Positions 31,060 through 42,670 of a stretch of DNA of 48,349 nucleotides are shown piece after piece; position 1 is the first letter of the stretch; every line of letters starts with the position of its first letter. Source of the stretch: Chara braunii (lineage: Eukaryota; Streptophyta; Charophyceae; Charales; Characeae); the NCBI GenBank assembly GCA_003427395.1, contig BFEA01000302.1:1595897-1644245 (forward strand). The letters are read 5' to 3'. Position numbers and translations under genes: made by a program. A model generated the notes under the pieces. That model saw nothing but the letters and a program-made list of their open reading frames with translations. It was not told the origin of the DNA and made no database searches.

Positions 31060-32600
31060 TGCTCCTGAGGGCCCCGCAATGATGGCCGAAATGCAACCAC
31101 CGGTCAATCGTAGTCAAAATACCAACTATTGTTTCCCTGATGACCTTCCCGCTCACTACAATCACCCATATGTGGGATCCAGTTTTCCCTTTCATGTCGC
31201 CCCTAACTGCTCTTTGACAGAATTAGCCAGGTATTGGTAACCAAAAGCCAGAACAGAACGAAATGCAGTAGTAATTTGCCCCTACTGCGTGCCCAGCAGC
31301 CGTGGAGAGCGGCTCAACAGGAGCAAGCGGGATGCAGCAGTAAGTCAAACGTACACTAGTAATCACAAGGGTGCCGCAGTCGCAGCCTTAGCATCCAGTT
31401 GTACACTAGAAAAAGGGAAGCACCGTTCGCTGTCGACCGCAACCCAGCTGCTAGCAACGCCAGCTTGCACAGTTAACCTCTTGCTGCAATTCGAGCTCTA
31501 CCACAACAGTAGCATGCAATATCCTGTCACAACCACCAGTCAATTAGCAGCCCCCAAGAAAAACCCAGCTTTGCTCGTTATCAGGGGGAGCACAGTCTGT
31601 TATTCGCATCATCCCACCGCAACAGCAATCCCTTGGAAGTCCGGCAAGGGCTGCAGTGGAAATACAGCTGAAGCGGACAGCAAAACTCACAGCAACAAAA
31701 CGGCAAGCGAAACTGCAACAGCCATCTGCAGCAGCACTCGTACATCCAGGAAGCCACTTGAAGTCCACCGGCTAGGCCACGGGAACACTATTTGAACCTC
31801 GAGGGCATATGCTTGACCGCAAACGTTTACCCACCTACTTAAATTTAGGGGTCGAAGCTTCGCTAGAGTATAGTCGGGTGCACGACATCATAGATCAGGA
31901 CTATGCACAGAGCCCCAACCATGCAGACGTTCTCTCCCTCGTATACTACACCTACCGATCCTTCCATTGCGCACTTCGGCGGCCCCGCATAGATCAGTAA
32001 TATTAGCAATAGCCCAGTCTAGAGGGACCCTGCTCAATTAGAGCACAGTTAACCGTGCAGTAAAGCCCCAGTGGGATTACAGTAAGCGCCACAACACCAA
32101 AAATGTGCGGTCGTTTACACAACCGTACCACTGTAGTACGACAATCTGCAGTAAACACCGCATCTGCAATGGTAAAAACACAGTCAACAGAACCGGCGAA
32201 GCGCATAGCAACGGGACAGCAAAAAGCACCTGCAGTAGTCGACTTGCCCTGTGATCAGCAGTACCTCAGTCCACGAACAAGTTTTTCAATTTCCTCTCCT
32301 CTGCCGTTACTCCGGCCATCGAGAACTGCAGTCTGTCCCACAGACTAGCCTCCAACCTCCGCTGCTCGCCGTCTACAACTTCGTATGACAGTCGAGCGGC
32401 ACACCGGTTAACCGGCTAGCTTCCTCCCTTCAGTAGCTCATCAGAACCTCTTAACGCATGCGGGCGCCTGACCATCAGTCTGACCAGGTTCGCCCAATAT
32501 TTGAGGGAGGAAGTTCGTTGACGCCATAGCTCGACCTTTGGTTCACCCCACATCACCGGTCCTTTGCCAGCTACGAGAAAGTCCCAATTAACTCTCTTCT
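31060..32600. other. CAG/CTGCAG-rich part of block 2, no gene
   Basis: Frequent ctgcagt, gcaacag and acagt words. One plus-strand frame (31289-31795, 168 codons, Ser/Thr/Ala-rich) stays open but lacks any recognisable domain and has no counterpart in block 1, so I do not call it a gene. Confidence 0.45.
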
Positions 32601-34100
32601 TCTCTCTCTCTCTCTCCCCCTCCTTCTGTCCGCGCCTGGCCTACTGCAGAAGGTCGCGCCCTGTCCGAACGTGTGTGAAAAGAAAAAAATAAAAGAAAAA
32701 AAAGAGAATGGATCTTCCACTAAAACGCGGAAAGATTCATCATCGTTTTAAATCTCCCCCTACACCGACTCTCACGCCAGTCTGACTTTGGATTCGGGGT
32801 CGCCCACCCCGAAACCCCCTGTTGATTGTCGTTCCCCGCCCGAACCCGTCCATCAATAAGCGAGAAGTTCGTTTCCCCCCTTTCGTTTTCACCACCTCCA
32901 TAGCCCGGCGTGGTCAGTTTCTCATCTAACTCCTAACTCACTAACCCATCCCCAAAATTAACAGCACAGCCTGCTTCGCCCAACCTACAAACCCCTACTT
33001 CAACACTTGGTTCACCCGACTTCGTTACGGATCGGGTAGGAACCCGATTCTTCTTCCCCCACCATCAGTCCTCCCGCCATGGCTCATCGCACCCTCTTTC
33101 TCTTCTAACACCTAATCCTCTAACTTTCTACTGAAACTAACTATACTATTGGATTCGCCCGGGGCCAAAACCCCGGGATCGGCTCTTCCCTCGTCTAAAA
33201 CCATGGGGAGTCGAGCAAGCTGGCCCTTTTCCCCTCTCTGCTATAGCCCCGCCTCTTCGCATGCACCCGACGCATCTTCCCGCTCGGGTTCTTTCCGTTC
33301 CCTTTTCTCCCTTCCGCCTCAGACGCCCTCGCTCCGCTACCGATCACTACTCTGCCTCTCTCGCAACACTCCACTCCGCCTTGCCCCCTGGTACTCCGCT
33401 CTTGTTCCTTGGTACTCCGCTCCTCGTTCGTCACTCTGCCCGTTTGCGCCCTGCCATCCGTCATCCCGCTTCCTGTTTCCCTCTGGCCGATAAGTACCCG
33501 ACTTAGTCACCCTGTCGTTCGACGCCCACAACGGTGCAGCGCTGCCCGCTCCGCCCCGCTACCTGTCTACTCCGCCGGGGCTATCCTGGTGCGCTACTTA
33601 CCCTGCCCCGGCGGTTGCCCGGTGCCCCCCGATCGGACTCACGCCCGTCATGTGTCGGGCCCATAGGGGGAGGGGACTGGAGGGGAAGCATAGTGACTGG
33701 CCTATCAGGGAGGCCCGGGCCTAATGCTAGCGGATGACCCCTGGATGTTACTGCCCACCTGCCGTAGCAGGCTTTGCACCTGCTGGCCGGCGCGGCTCCA
33801 ACTTGTTCCCTTATTTGAGGCTTGGGCTCGAGCGTGGCTGCTAAAGGGTTCCCTGCGAATACATCACACCCCCGCGCGGCCCCGCCGCGCGTGAAATAAA
33901 GACAAATAATAATAATAACTAAAATAATAACTATGAAAATTCCAAACTAGAGCCGTCCGGCAAAAGGAGGGAAGGACAAGTATTAATGCCACCCTTGGCC
34001 CTGCCGCGCAACCCCACCGACCGCAAAACCACGGGGGATAGCCTTCCCCACTCTCAACCCCGTGGCTCCCCCTCGCCACTTTGATACTCCCACGTCATTG
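32600..34100. other. GC-rich part of block 2, no gene
   Basis: Contains a (CT)n run near 32608-32620, and loose ggtactccgctc repeats near 33390-33425. Open frames on both strands are explained by high GC. The end (33880-34100) aligns with block 1 near 9930-10090. Confidence 0.45.
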
Positions 34101-34106
34101 CCACTC

Positions 34107-34161
34107 GATCTCGATCCCTGACCCCTCAGATGAGAGTCCGATGCCGTAACCAATAATGCAA
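34107..34161 (-). other. tRNA-like A/B box pair, block 2 copy
   Basis: On the minus strand, TTGCATTATTGG (34161-34150) and GATCGAGATC (34116-34107). Between them lies gcatcggactctcatctgag, resembling a tRNA D-arm to anticodon-arm stretch. It is better preserved than the block 1 copy. Confidence 0.45.
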
Positions 34162-34540
34162 GGCCCGAGTCTGGGTCTAGCTTTTGCGGATGCCTAAATA
34201 AACGAACATTGCGCGGCACGCCAAGCTGCCGAAACGCCTTCAGAAGTCACATAGTTGTCGATGTCGTCCTCCGTACGTACGCACAGATCACATGCAAGCA
34301 TATCAATCAGCGAGACATAATCTTTTTAATCCCTGTTTAATTAGAACAGAAATTCCGGCCGGCGATGACGCCGACTCTTCAGTCATCAACAAATAGGAAG
34401 ATCACGCGCGCCTCAAAAATCCGCGCGCCCACACACTCTCTATTCTAGTCAACCATCCAGCCGTCGTAAACATATAGACGAAGCTGCGCCTCGCGCGAAA
34501 TCCTTAGATTTTAAACCAAACCTATTCTCTGACGCATGCA

Positions 34541-34582
34541 AAAGCCAGGGCAGATACCTTTGTAAGGGTATTTGCGCCGACA
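34541..34582 (-). repeat. Dispersed TGTCGG-hairpin motif, copy 3
   Basis: On the minus strand TGTCGG starts at 34582 and is followed by the near-palindrome ATACCCTT-AC-AAAGGTAT. It marks the start of block 2. Confidence 0.65.
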
Positions 34583-37224
34583 GCTTACCAGACCATATTA
34601 AGCGACGTCCCCGTCGCTTTGCAAAATCAGAAAGCTATAAATCCATAAAACTCCAAATGCTGACGAGAAAGGAACCAAGCCGACTGACTCAAGTTAGAGG
34701 CCTCCAACAATTCGTGCCCGCACAACTATATGCTGTCAGGGTTTCAACATGGGTCTCCATTGCCCTGACACTAGGACGCCGGTGTATTATGCATCAATAC
34801 TACAGCATAAGTTCCAAAGGCCTCCTCAAACCGTCCTTTCCCCTTCATCCTAGACAAACGTCGGCTTCTCGTTGAGTGTCCCAGCTAGACTCTTTCTCGT
34901 AACCAGAGTCATACCCAGGGACGCGGACCTTAAATGAGACCTCAGAAGACACTCTTGCCTCCCTCCCGAAAATCCTTACAATCAAGCACATATACATATG
35001 TACCGTTAAATCTCATCTCAGCTCCTTCGGCAGTCTAGTTCAGAAATGCTAGGTCTTCGTCCTGGCCCACCATAGTCTGGTTGATCGAGCCAGATCTACG
35101 GCCTACCGCATTGTTATCTTAACACTAGTTCCTTCGTTGGTTACGTAACGATAGGTTTTCTCCTGATAAGTATTCAATCAGGACTACCCAAAAGACTCGA
35201 CTCATATTCCCCGCCATTCCATCGGAGTAATTCCCTAGGGCGTGCATAACCCCTTAAACTCTTACCCCGTTGGTAGAAGTGGTTCCGCAGTCAGGTTGTG
35301 CTGGCTTGCGGTCATCCAATAGGGGTTGCGCCCTAGAGGTGCTAACCTTTACCGTTTAGCTTGGTATTCCTCAATATGCCTTAGGACTAGCACAAATGTC
35401 TAGACGGTGCGTCGCAAAACAGACCACAGGCCCGCTGCGGGACTACGCAGGGGTCTGTCTCACTTTTAAAGGTATTTACCAGCTCCCTATGGGACAACAT
35501 AGAAAGCACGGCCCCTTCTCACAATCACAAACAAATTCACCGCTAGGCTCACACAAGGCCGCGACATCTTAATGCACTGACTTGCGACCTTCTAAGTTCC
35601 ACCAATGATCCAATCCGCAATTCTGGTTCTTTTTGTCAGACTTTATCAACTCAAGCTTCGCTTACCATGCCCTTAAATCTATTAACCACCTTTCACATGA
35701 AGGAGGTCTCTCCCAATAGGTCTCCCAGCCATCCCTCTCTTTCTAGGATGAGCTATCACGCGACCCTTTTTAACCCCCCCCCCCTTTTGGAGATGAGTCT
35801 TCCGATAAATAACATTACCACCTTCATTCATTTGAAGGGGTCTCAACCATAAAACAACTCAAACTGAGAGGCCTACTTATGGGTCCTCTCCACAACTCAA
35901 CCGCGAAACAACTCAATTGAGGGACCTGCTTATGGACCCTCTTCGCAACTCAACCGTAAAACATCCGGCATGGTAAGTATTCGAGTCTCAAAGACTCGCA
36001 AAATCCCTTAGGATTCTCACACTTCTGTCACACAACAAACTGCACTACCTCTCCTTATACTCGGCCCTATTACCCGCCCGTGGGCAGGTCGCACGAGTAT
36101 ACCGAGGAGAAGACAACACTCACATTCACACAATCCAATACCCATGAGATGTAACCCACACATCTCTCACACAAAACCATCATACATAAGGATAAAACCA
36201 CACATGCGAGAGTGATAGTGATCGTCATTTATAAAAAATAATCTTTAGAGAGAAAATTTTCAACTCAATATATGTACAGGGGTACAATACCCCAACTCAA
36301 ACGCGAACCAAATGGTCTCGAATTACATATATATGCCCGGAGTTGAACAATCTCAACTCAAATTGGTATCGGTACCACACACAAAAATTTTGCCCTCTCT
36401 GACCAGAGCTAAAACTAAGCAGTCTTGGTCAGGATGTGATCACCCCCCCTCAAATTAGAGGAACCCAAGCAATTCAAGACATATCCAAATATAAAACCTG
36501 TAACACGAGGTCCATCATGCCTCAGTCAATCATAAGCTCATAACCGTCTCGAATCAAAGCGTCGTGCATTCTCCTCTTTCATATCTAAACACAACCCGTA
36601 TAGCAAGAGGTTTAACATACTAACTCTCGAGGTCATAGCATCCGAAAACCATAAACTCCGAACCCACTCAATTTAAAGCGGCTCTTATATACAACGTATG
36701 GACGCGTACCCTTCCACAACTCAGGGCGGTATAGTTAAGGATAAGCTCAACCCTAAAACACCATGAACACATCTCTTGAATCATCGGAGGTATCCCCGGA
36801 TGAAGGTATATGTCTTAAAGAAGGACAATTGTCACAATTAAAGTCCAATCAGTCCTCCTTGTAAGATCTCATCCTTACACGACCTCGTGATGTGCTCAGG
36901 CCTATATTACAAACCATTCCCTCATCCGTTTCTTATCTCCAGCGGCCCATACAAACACAAAGCTCACTCTCATATTTTGATCGCTCTATAGTCATCCTCC
37001 CCCTAAGCAATCATAAGAACCTGGAAGACGCTTACGCCATCTACCTTCACTCGTGGTCAATGGGACCCCGAAATTTCGCCGAAAAGGATAGCGAAGCTTA
37101 GTAACGAAAAAATAATGAATTCGTGGTTTTTAAACCCAAATTCGTCCTTTGTGTTACTTAAATCGTATTTTTAAAACCTGAAACGTGATTTCAGGATAAC
37201 AACTAAGTTTATAAAGTTTTTATT
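34583..37224. other. No gene identified; small tandem repeat inside
   Basis: At 35844-35965 about 2.5 copies of a ~54-bp unit (caaccataaaacaactcaa, caaccgcgaaacaactcaa, caaccgtaaaac) occur, each with a GAGAGG...CCTCTC or GAGGG...CCCTC foldback. The remainder shows no coding or repeat structure that I can support. Confidence 0.45.
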
Positions 37225-39460
37225 GAAGTCATAAGTTACCGATATTTGAAGTGATATCGGCTCGTGCATCAGGACTTCGGGATTTTACTTGGTCGTTTCC
37301 TCCGCATGTCGTGCGGGATTTCGTTACCCGTATTCGGAATTTCATTACCGAATTCGCACTTCGAAATTTCAGGATTTTACTTAGTCGTTTTTTCAAAGTC
37401 ATATCCGCATGTGCGGTTCGGGATTTCGGGATTTTACTTAGTCGTTTTTTCGAAGACATATTCGCACGACATTCGGGATTTCGTCACCGAAATCGCACTT
37501 CGAGGTTTCGGGATTTTACTTAGTCATTTTTCGTGAGTCTTATCCACATGGCGTTCGGGATTTCGTCACCAAAATCGCACTTCGGGATTTCGGGATTTTA
37601 CCAGGTCGTTTTTGGAAGTGATATCCGCACGACGTTCGGGATTTCTTTACCGAAATCGCACTTCGGGATTTTGGGATTTTACTTAGTCGGTTTTCAAAGT
37701 CATATCTGCACATGCGTTCGGGATTTCGTCACCGAAATCGCACTTCGGGATTTTGGGATTTTACTTAGTCGTTTTTTCGAAGACATATCCGCACGATATT
37801 CGGGATTCGGTTACCGAAATGACACTTCGGGATCTCGGGATCTTACTTAGTCGTTTTCGAGTCTTATCCGCACGACATTCGGGATTTCGTCACCGAAATC
37901 GCACTTCGGGATTTCGAGATTTTATTTAGTCGTTTTTCGTGAGTCTTATCCGCATGTTGTTCGGGATTTCGTTACCGAAATCGCACTTCCGGATTTCGGG
38001 ATTTTGCTTAGTCGTTCTTAGAAGTCTTATCCGTATGACATTCGGGATTTCGTCACCGAAATCGCACTTCCGGATTTCGGGATTTTGCTTAGTCGTTCTT
38101 CGAAGTCTTATCCGTACGACATTCGGGATTTCGTTACCGAAATCGCACTTCGGGATTTCGAGATTTTACTTGGGCGTTTTTCGTGAGTCTTATCCGCACG
38201 GCATTCGAGATTTTCTCACCGAAATCGCACTTCGGGTTTTCGGGATTGTACTTAGTCATTTTTTGTGAGTCTAATCCGCATGGCGTTCGGGATTTCGTCA
38301 CCGAAATCGCACCTCAGGATTTTGGGATTTTACTAGGTCATTTTTGGAAGTCATATCCGCGCGGCGTTCAAGATTTCGTTACCGAAATCCCACTTCGGGA
38401 TTTCGGGATTTTACTTAGTCGGTTTTCGAAGTCATATCCGCACATGCGTTCGGGATTTCGTCACCGAAATCGCACTTCGGGATTTCGGGAATTTACTTAG
38501 TCGTTTTTTTTTAAACATATCCGCACAGCATTTGGGATTTCGTCACCGAAATCGCACTTCAGGGTTTCGGGATTTTACTTAGTTATTTTTCGTCCGCCTT
38601 ATCCGCATGGCGTTCGGGATTTCGTCACCGAAATCGCACTTCGGGATTTCGGGATTTTACCAGGTCGTTTTTGGAAGTCATATTCACACGGCGTTTGGGA
38701 TTTCGTTACCGAAATCGCACTTCGGGATTTCGGGATTTTCCTTAGTCGGTTTTCGAACTCATATCCGCACATGCGTTCGGGATTTCGTCACCGAAATCGT
38801 ACTTCGGGATTTCGGAATTTTACTTAGTCGTTTTTTCGAAGACATATCCGCACGACATTCAGGATATGGTTACTGAAATCACACTTCGGGATTTCGGGAT
38901 CTTACTTAGTCGTTTTCGAGTCTTATCCGCACGACATTTGGGATTTCGTCACCGAAATCGCACTTCAGGATTTCGGGATTTTACTTAGTCGTTTTTCGTG
39001 AGTCTTATCCGCACGTTGTTAGGGATTTCGTTACCGGGATTTCGCTTAGTCGGTTTTCAAAGTCATATTCACACATGCGTTCATGATTTCATTACCGAAA
39101 TCGCACTTCGGGATTTTGAGATTTAACTTAGGCGTTTTTCGTGAGTCTTATCCGCACGGCATTCGAGATTTCATCACCGAAATCGCACTTCGGGGTTTCG
39201 GGATTTTACTTAGTCATTTTTCGTGAGTCTTATCCGCATGGCATTCGGGATTTCGTCACCAAAATCGCACCTCGAGATTTCGGGATTTTACTAGGTCGTT
39301 TTTTGAAGTCATATTCGGACGGCGTTCGGGATTTCATTACCGAATTCGCACTTCGGGATTTCAGGATTTTACTTAGTCGGTTTTTCAAAGTCATATCCGC
39401 ACGTGCGGTTCGGGATTTCGTCACCGAAATTGCACTTCGGGATTTCGGGATTTTACTCTA
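37225..39460 (+). repeat. 81-bp satellite array A
   Basis: About 27 tandem copies with a period of 81-82 bp (starts at 37554, 37635, 37717 and so on). The core is cgggatttcgtcaccgaaat followed by cgcacttcgggatttcggga and ttttacttagtcg. The variable part (gtgagtcttatccgcatggc and relatives) distinguishes subtypes that repeat in a higher-order pattern. Since 81 is 27 codons, frames stay open, but I see no gene. Confidence 0.9.
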
Positions 39461-39759
39461 CTTTTAAAGAGCAGAAATCTTTTAAAACAGACTGTCTTAC
39501 ATATAATGATATAACTTATATTGTCATTTATCTGAATGACTCTTTCTTTGCTAAAGCATTTCGTGTTGCCATTGTGAATGCACTTTCATTTTTGTATTTC
39601 GATTCCGCTCTTATTTCCTTGCCTAAATTAATTGAATACAATATTTTCAATCGGGTTGAAATAGTGTATTGTCCTTGATATATTGGAAGAATAACACATG
39701 AATTGGAAAACCATCGGAGGCAGAAAAAAAAAGACAGTCTTTCTGCTGGGATCTGTGAC
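39461..39759. other. Spacer after satellite A, no gene
   Basis: Abrupt end of the satellite at about 39460, followed by unique AT-rich sequence with no recognised feature. Confidence 0.5.
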
Positions 39760-39769
39760 CGTGTTTGTT

Positions 39770-40110
39770 GGTGTCTGCATGTTGCTTGAGAACATGTTGG
39801 ACTTTGTGTGTGTGTGATTGTGTGGGCACGTATGAATGTCGTGTGGCCTCTTTCACCATCCTCTCATCTCTATCCGCCCCTATGCAAGTCGTTCTCTTCC
39901 CGCTGGGTCCGATCTGTGTGTGTTGAGAATGTTTGTTGTTGCTGTGTTCCTAAGTTTGTGTATGACTAGTTCGTTGGTTTCTTCCTGTTGTCTGAGTGCA
40001 TGTCGGACTGTCTGTGTGATCACGTGGGGGTGTGAATGTCGTGTGAACTCTTTGCACCCTCCTCTCATCTCTCTTCATCTCAATGCAAGTCGTTCTCTCC
40101 CCGCCCCGTG
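39770..40110 (+). repeat. Two-copy ~200-bp tandem duplication
   Basis: tgaatgtcgtgtgg...cctctcatctct...atgcaagtcgttctc at about 39833 recurs about 200 bp later (40033), including the preceding gttgnntgag..catgt.ggact phrase. Confidence 0.75.
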
Positions 40111-40540
40111 GTCCACTTTTTACAATAAACAGCGAATGTAATGCAAATTCTGCTCTCATAAATTTATTATCTGATCCTTGGCTCACTGGGCCATATTGAA
40201 AAGAAATAAGAGACAGACAAATGGATGGTAACATTTATGGGCATCATAACATAATGTTCACCCTGATATTTTTTTTGTCATTTTGTTATGTTTGCCCATT
40301 TGGCAGGTATATCTCCTTTCGTTTCTGTCTCGAACGCTAAAAAATGAAGAAATTGTTGATATGTTTGCAAGTATGAAGGATCCTCTTTGCTGCATTTTGT
40401 GTTGACGCAAGTGAAATCAAGAGCAAAGTCATATGAAAGCGGTAGAAGACCAAGTGCCCCATGATGAGGTTGAGGGTAATCAACGGTGATGGCATAAATA
40501 ATGATCGTATTGTTCCTCGGGATTCTCTTCTGGCCCTTTC
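40111..40540. other. No gene identified
   Basis: Unique sequence with short open frames only. It may include the 5' part of the poly(A)-ended retroposon that follows. Confidence 0.4.
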
Positions 40541-40785
40541 TTGTAGGAGCTCAGCGTTCGACCATGTGGTAACTCTTATATGGCCATATTGCAATGCTCC
40601 CCACGAATAAATGGGAGCCTTGTTTCCTTCAAAAAAAAAAAAAAAAAAAAAAAAAAAGTGTGAGGTCATCACATGTGCCTACTCACCATGTGGCTTAATA
40701 AGACTTCTATATATCGAGTGTGAAGTCACAGTGGTAACTCTGATAAGGCCATGTTGCAGGTAGGACATCACGACGGTCGCTTTTG
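40541..40785 (+). mobile_element. Poly(A)-ended retroposon with partial second copy
   Basis: gtggtaactcttatatggccatattgca (40567-40594 region) precedes an A28 run at about 40629-40656. A second copy, gtggtaactctgataaggcc..gttgcag, lies at about 40730-40760. A 3' oligo(A) tail next to a repeated module fits a SINE or processed retroposon. No target duplication was identified. Confidence 0.4.
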
Positions 40786-40923
40786 AGGACCTCACTTTCA
40801 TACGACACTTCCCCTGGCGGCCCAGTGCTGGAATGCAGATCGGATCGACGATCCGATGGTCCACATTTGAGTGCTCGTACTGGACCTAGGCTGAACAGTC
40901 CAAGCCAGCACTATTTACCAGGT

Positions 40924-40990
40924 AGTACGAGAGGACACATTGAGACTTTGTGCTGTGCCAGTTTTGCGTCAGCGCAGCGCTGCTACACCC
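40924..40990 (+). other. Possible LSU-rRNA-derived fragment
   Basis: AGTACGAGAGGAC (40924-40936) equals the universally conserved sarcin-ricin loop of large-subunit rRNA. About 20 nt later, tgccagttttgcgtcagcgc and gcgctg resemble the segment that follows this loop in bacterial-type and organellar LSU rRNA. Flanking sequence is not rRNA-like. It could be an organelle insertion fossil, an rRNA-derived SINE head, or chance. Confidence 0.25.
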
Positions 40991-41018
40991 AACACTAAGT
41001 TAGGTGTCATGCAGCACT

Positions 41019-41020
<2 letters not shown>

Positions 41021-41080
<60 letters not shown>
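41021..41080. repeat. (GA)n microsatellite
   Basis: About 30 uninterrupted GA units. Confidence 0.95.
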
Positions 41081-41083
<3 letters not shown>

Positions 41084-41244
41084 ATGACTTGTTGACGTCA
41101 CAGCTCCATTTTCAGGCTAGCAGTCTTCAGGAACTCCAAGACGACGCCTTACACATCTGGGCCTCAGTCAGGAGGGAGCGAGAGAGTCAATCTTCCTCGC
41201 TCCAACCGTCCATCTCCATCTCCTCCTCTGCCCCTTTCGGTTAT

Positions 41245-41262
41245 TCCTCTTCTTCTTCTTCT

Positions 41263-41302
<40 letters not shown>

Positions 41303-41320
41303 CTTTTTTTTCTTTTTTTT
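41245..41320. repeat. (TTC)n / poly(T) tract
   Basis: TTC repeats run into a long T run with two C interruptions. It could be the 3' tail of a retroposon on the minus strand. Confidence 0.8.
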
Positions 41321-41329
41321 CACCTTCTT

Positions 41330-41980
41330 CAACTCCTCTATATTTTCTGGTAACGATCAGGGGCAGAAATCAGTGGTAGATGTCAGTGACATAAGCATTG
41401 GACCAGTTAGCGAACAGAGACTCTAGAGGTTATTTTCGGATTGGTATTCAACGACATGTAGATTAAGTATCATCGACACTTCAGATTCTGTATCATCGAG
41501 ATTGGGGCTCTATGTCAACGACATTTTGGATTTCGTTCGGTGACATTTGAGTTTCTATATCGATAAGATTTTTTGTATTTCATATCAGTGGCCATGGTTG
41601 TTGACTTCATCTCCCTCCTTCACTTCGTCTCTTTTCCCCCACTTCATCTGTGTATGGTTGTACAAGCTGGCGCACTTTCTATGTATGAGCACCAAACCAT
41701 AACCCACTGATTTATGTGTGTGTGTATCTGTATGCAGTCTAGTCATTTGTGAGTCAGTCTATGATTTCAGTCTTTCACTACATCATTATCATCTTTTATA
41801 ATTGATCAGTTTTTGGTTCTGCACTTGTGTTTATTTGCACTAGTATGCAACAGGGGCACTCAGTGCCAACAAATTGAGATAGTTGGCTTGCTCCATTGCT
41901 GTCCATATGTATCTCGGACTATTGTCAACTTTTGTTTTTTTTACTTTTAATGAAAGTTGTAACAACGTTCTGAATTGATT
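41330..41980. other. No gene identified
   Basis: Unique sequence. Weak repeated phrases such as tatcatcgac.tt and gacattttgga near 41465-41550 suggest a degenerate ~45-bp repeat. Confidence 0.4.
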
Positions 41981-41984
41981 AGCA

Positions 41985-42670
41985 ATCTGGGCTACCAGAC
42001 CCGGACAGGCCCAATTGCCCTGCAGGGCGACCGGGCCAGTACGCCTGAGACCCTCCCGCGAGGGTCACCCGGGCAGGTAAAAAAAACAACAAAAGAAAAA
42101 AAAAATGATGCTAGGGGTATTTTGCACTCTCTGAGAACTTCCCAAATTCGGCCTAATTTTAGTTCGTGGTGCACGTCAGTTTTATAGGGGAGGGGGAGGC
42201 GGTTAAGGGTCTTATAGTGGTTTCAAAGGAGTTGAAGGATCTTCCAAAATGGGGTAATAATTTTCCTTCCTGTTTTTTATTTTTATTTCAATTTCTGTAA
42301 ACAATATAAAAGTGACCCTCAACCAAAAGTTGTCTTGATTGCTATTGTGCACATTTTTTTTTTCCGAGTTACTGGTAGGAACCATAGCTGGCCCGGTTGC
42401 TCGGCATATCATTCCGCTCAGGTCCCGTGCCAGCCTTGGGAGCCCGGGCGACATGGGTGGTACTTCCCGATGCATTTGTACGAGGGCAAAAGTGTCATAT
42501 GTGCCAAAGTCCGCTAACACACATCACGACCAACTTTTTTTCTTTTGGTAGGCGCCGCCAGCTATTGTGGCCCGGTAGTGCTGAAGCCCGAAAGTTGTGG
42601 AGCACATACGTTTTATGCCTACGGCCGATGTATGGGCCAAGTATTGGTGGTTTCATAACTATGGTCAGGT
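41985..42670. mobile_element. Possible further MITE with GC-rich arms
   Basis: GC-rich arms with repeated CCCGG/GCCCGG motifs (41990-42080 and 42385-42600) bracket an AT-rich core, the same plan as the two hAT-like MITEs in this window. gattagcaat before the left arm and gattagttat at 42671 are imperfect candidate target duplications, but the termini pair poorly. Confidence 0.25.

Larger units (their letters stand above)
28880..34582 (-). mobile_element. ~5.7-kb noncoding repeat, block 2 (inverted copy)
   Basis: Reverse-complement homologue of 9343-15184 with landmarks in the same order and similar spacing: motif start to agtctgagt is 3549 bp here and 3711 bp in block 1; motif start to the last shared segment is about 5.69 kb against 5.83 kb. 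It carries the TGTCGG motif at 34582, the A/B boxes at 34161-34107, the hairpin array and the ~120-bp repeats. It has no MITE at the position where block 1 has one. No proteins are encoded. The segment 31.2-33.9 kb is GC-richer than the rest and only weakly alignable to block 1. Confidence 0.6.

Noticed and set aside
31289-31795. 168-codon ORF in block 2
   Set aside because: Open by composition (CAG/GCA words), not conserved in block 1, no domain.
37251-39467. Overlapping plus-strand ORFs of 90-109 codons with a 27-residue repeat
   Set aside because: They follow from an 81-bp satellite period (27 codons). Frames shift between ORFs, there is no start context or flanking gene structure, and array B gives similar ORFs on the other strand.
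40810-40840. Resemblance of gcggcccagtgctggaatgc to cloning-vector polylinker
   Set aside because: Matches are broken by indels and flanked by unrelated sequence; too short to claim contamination.
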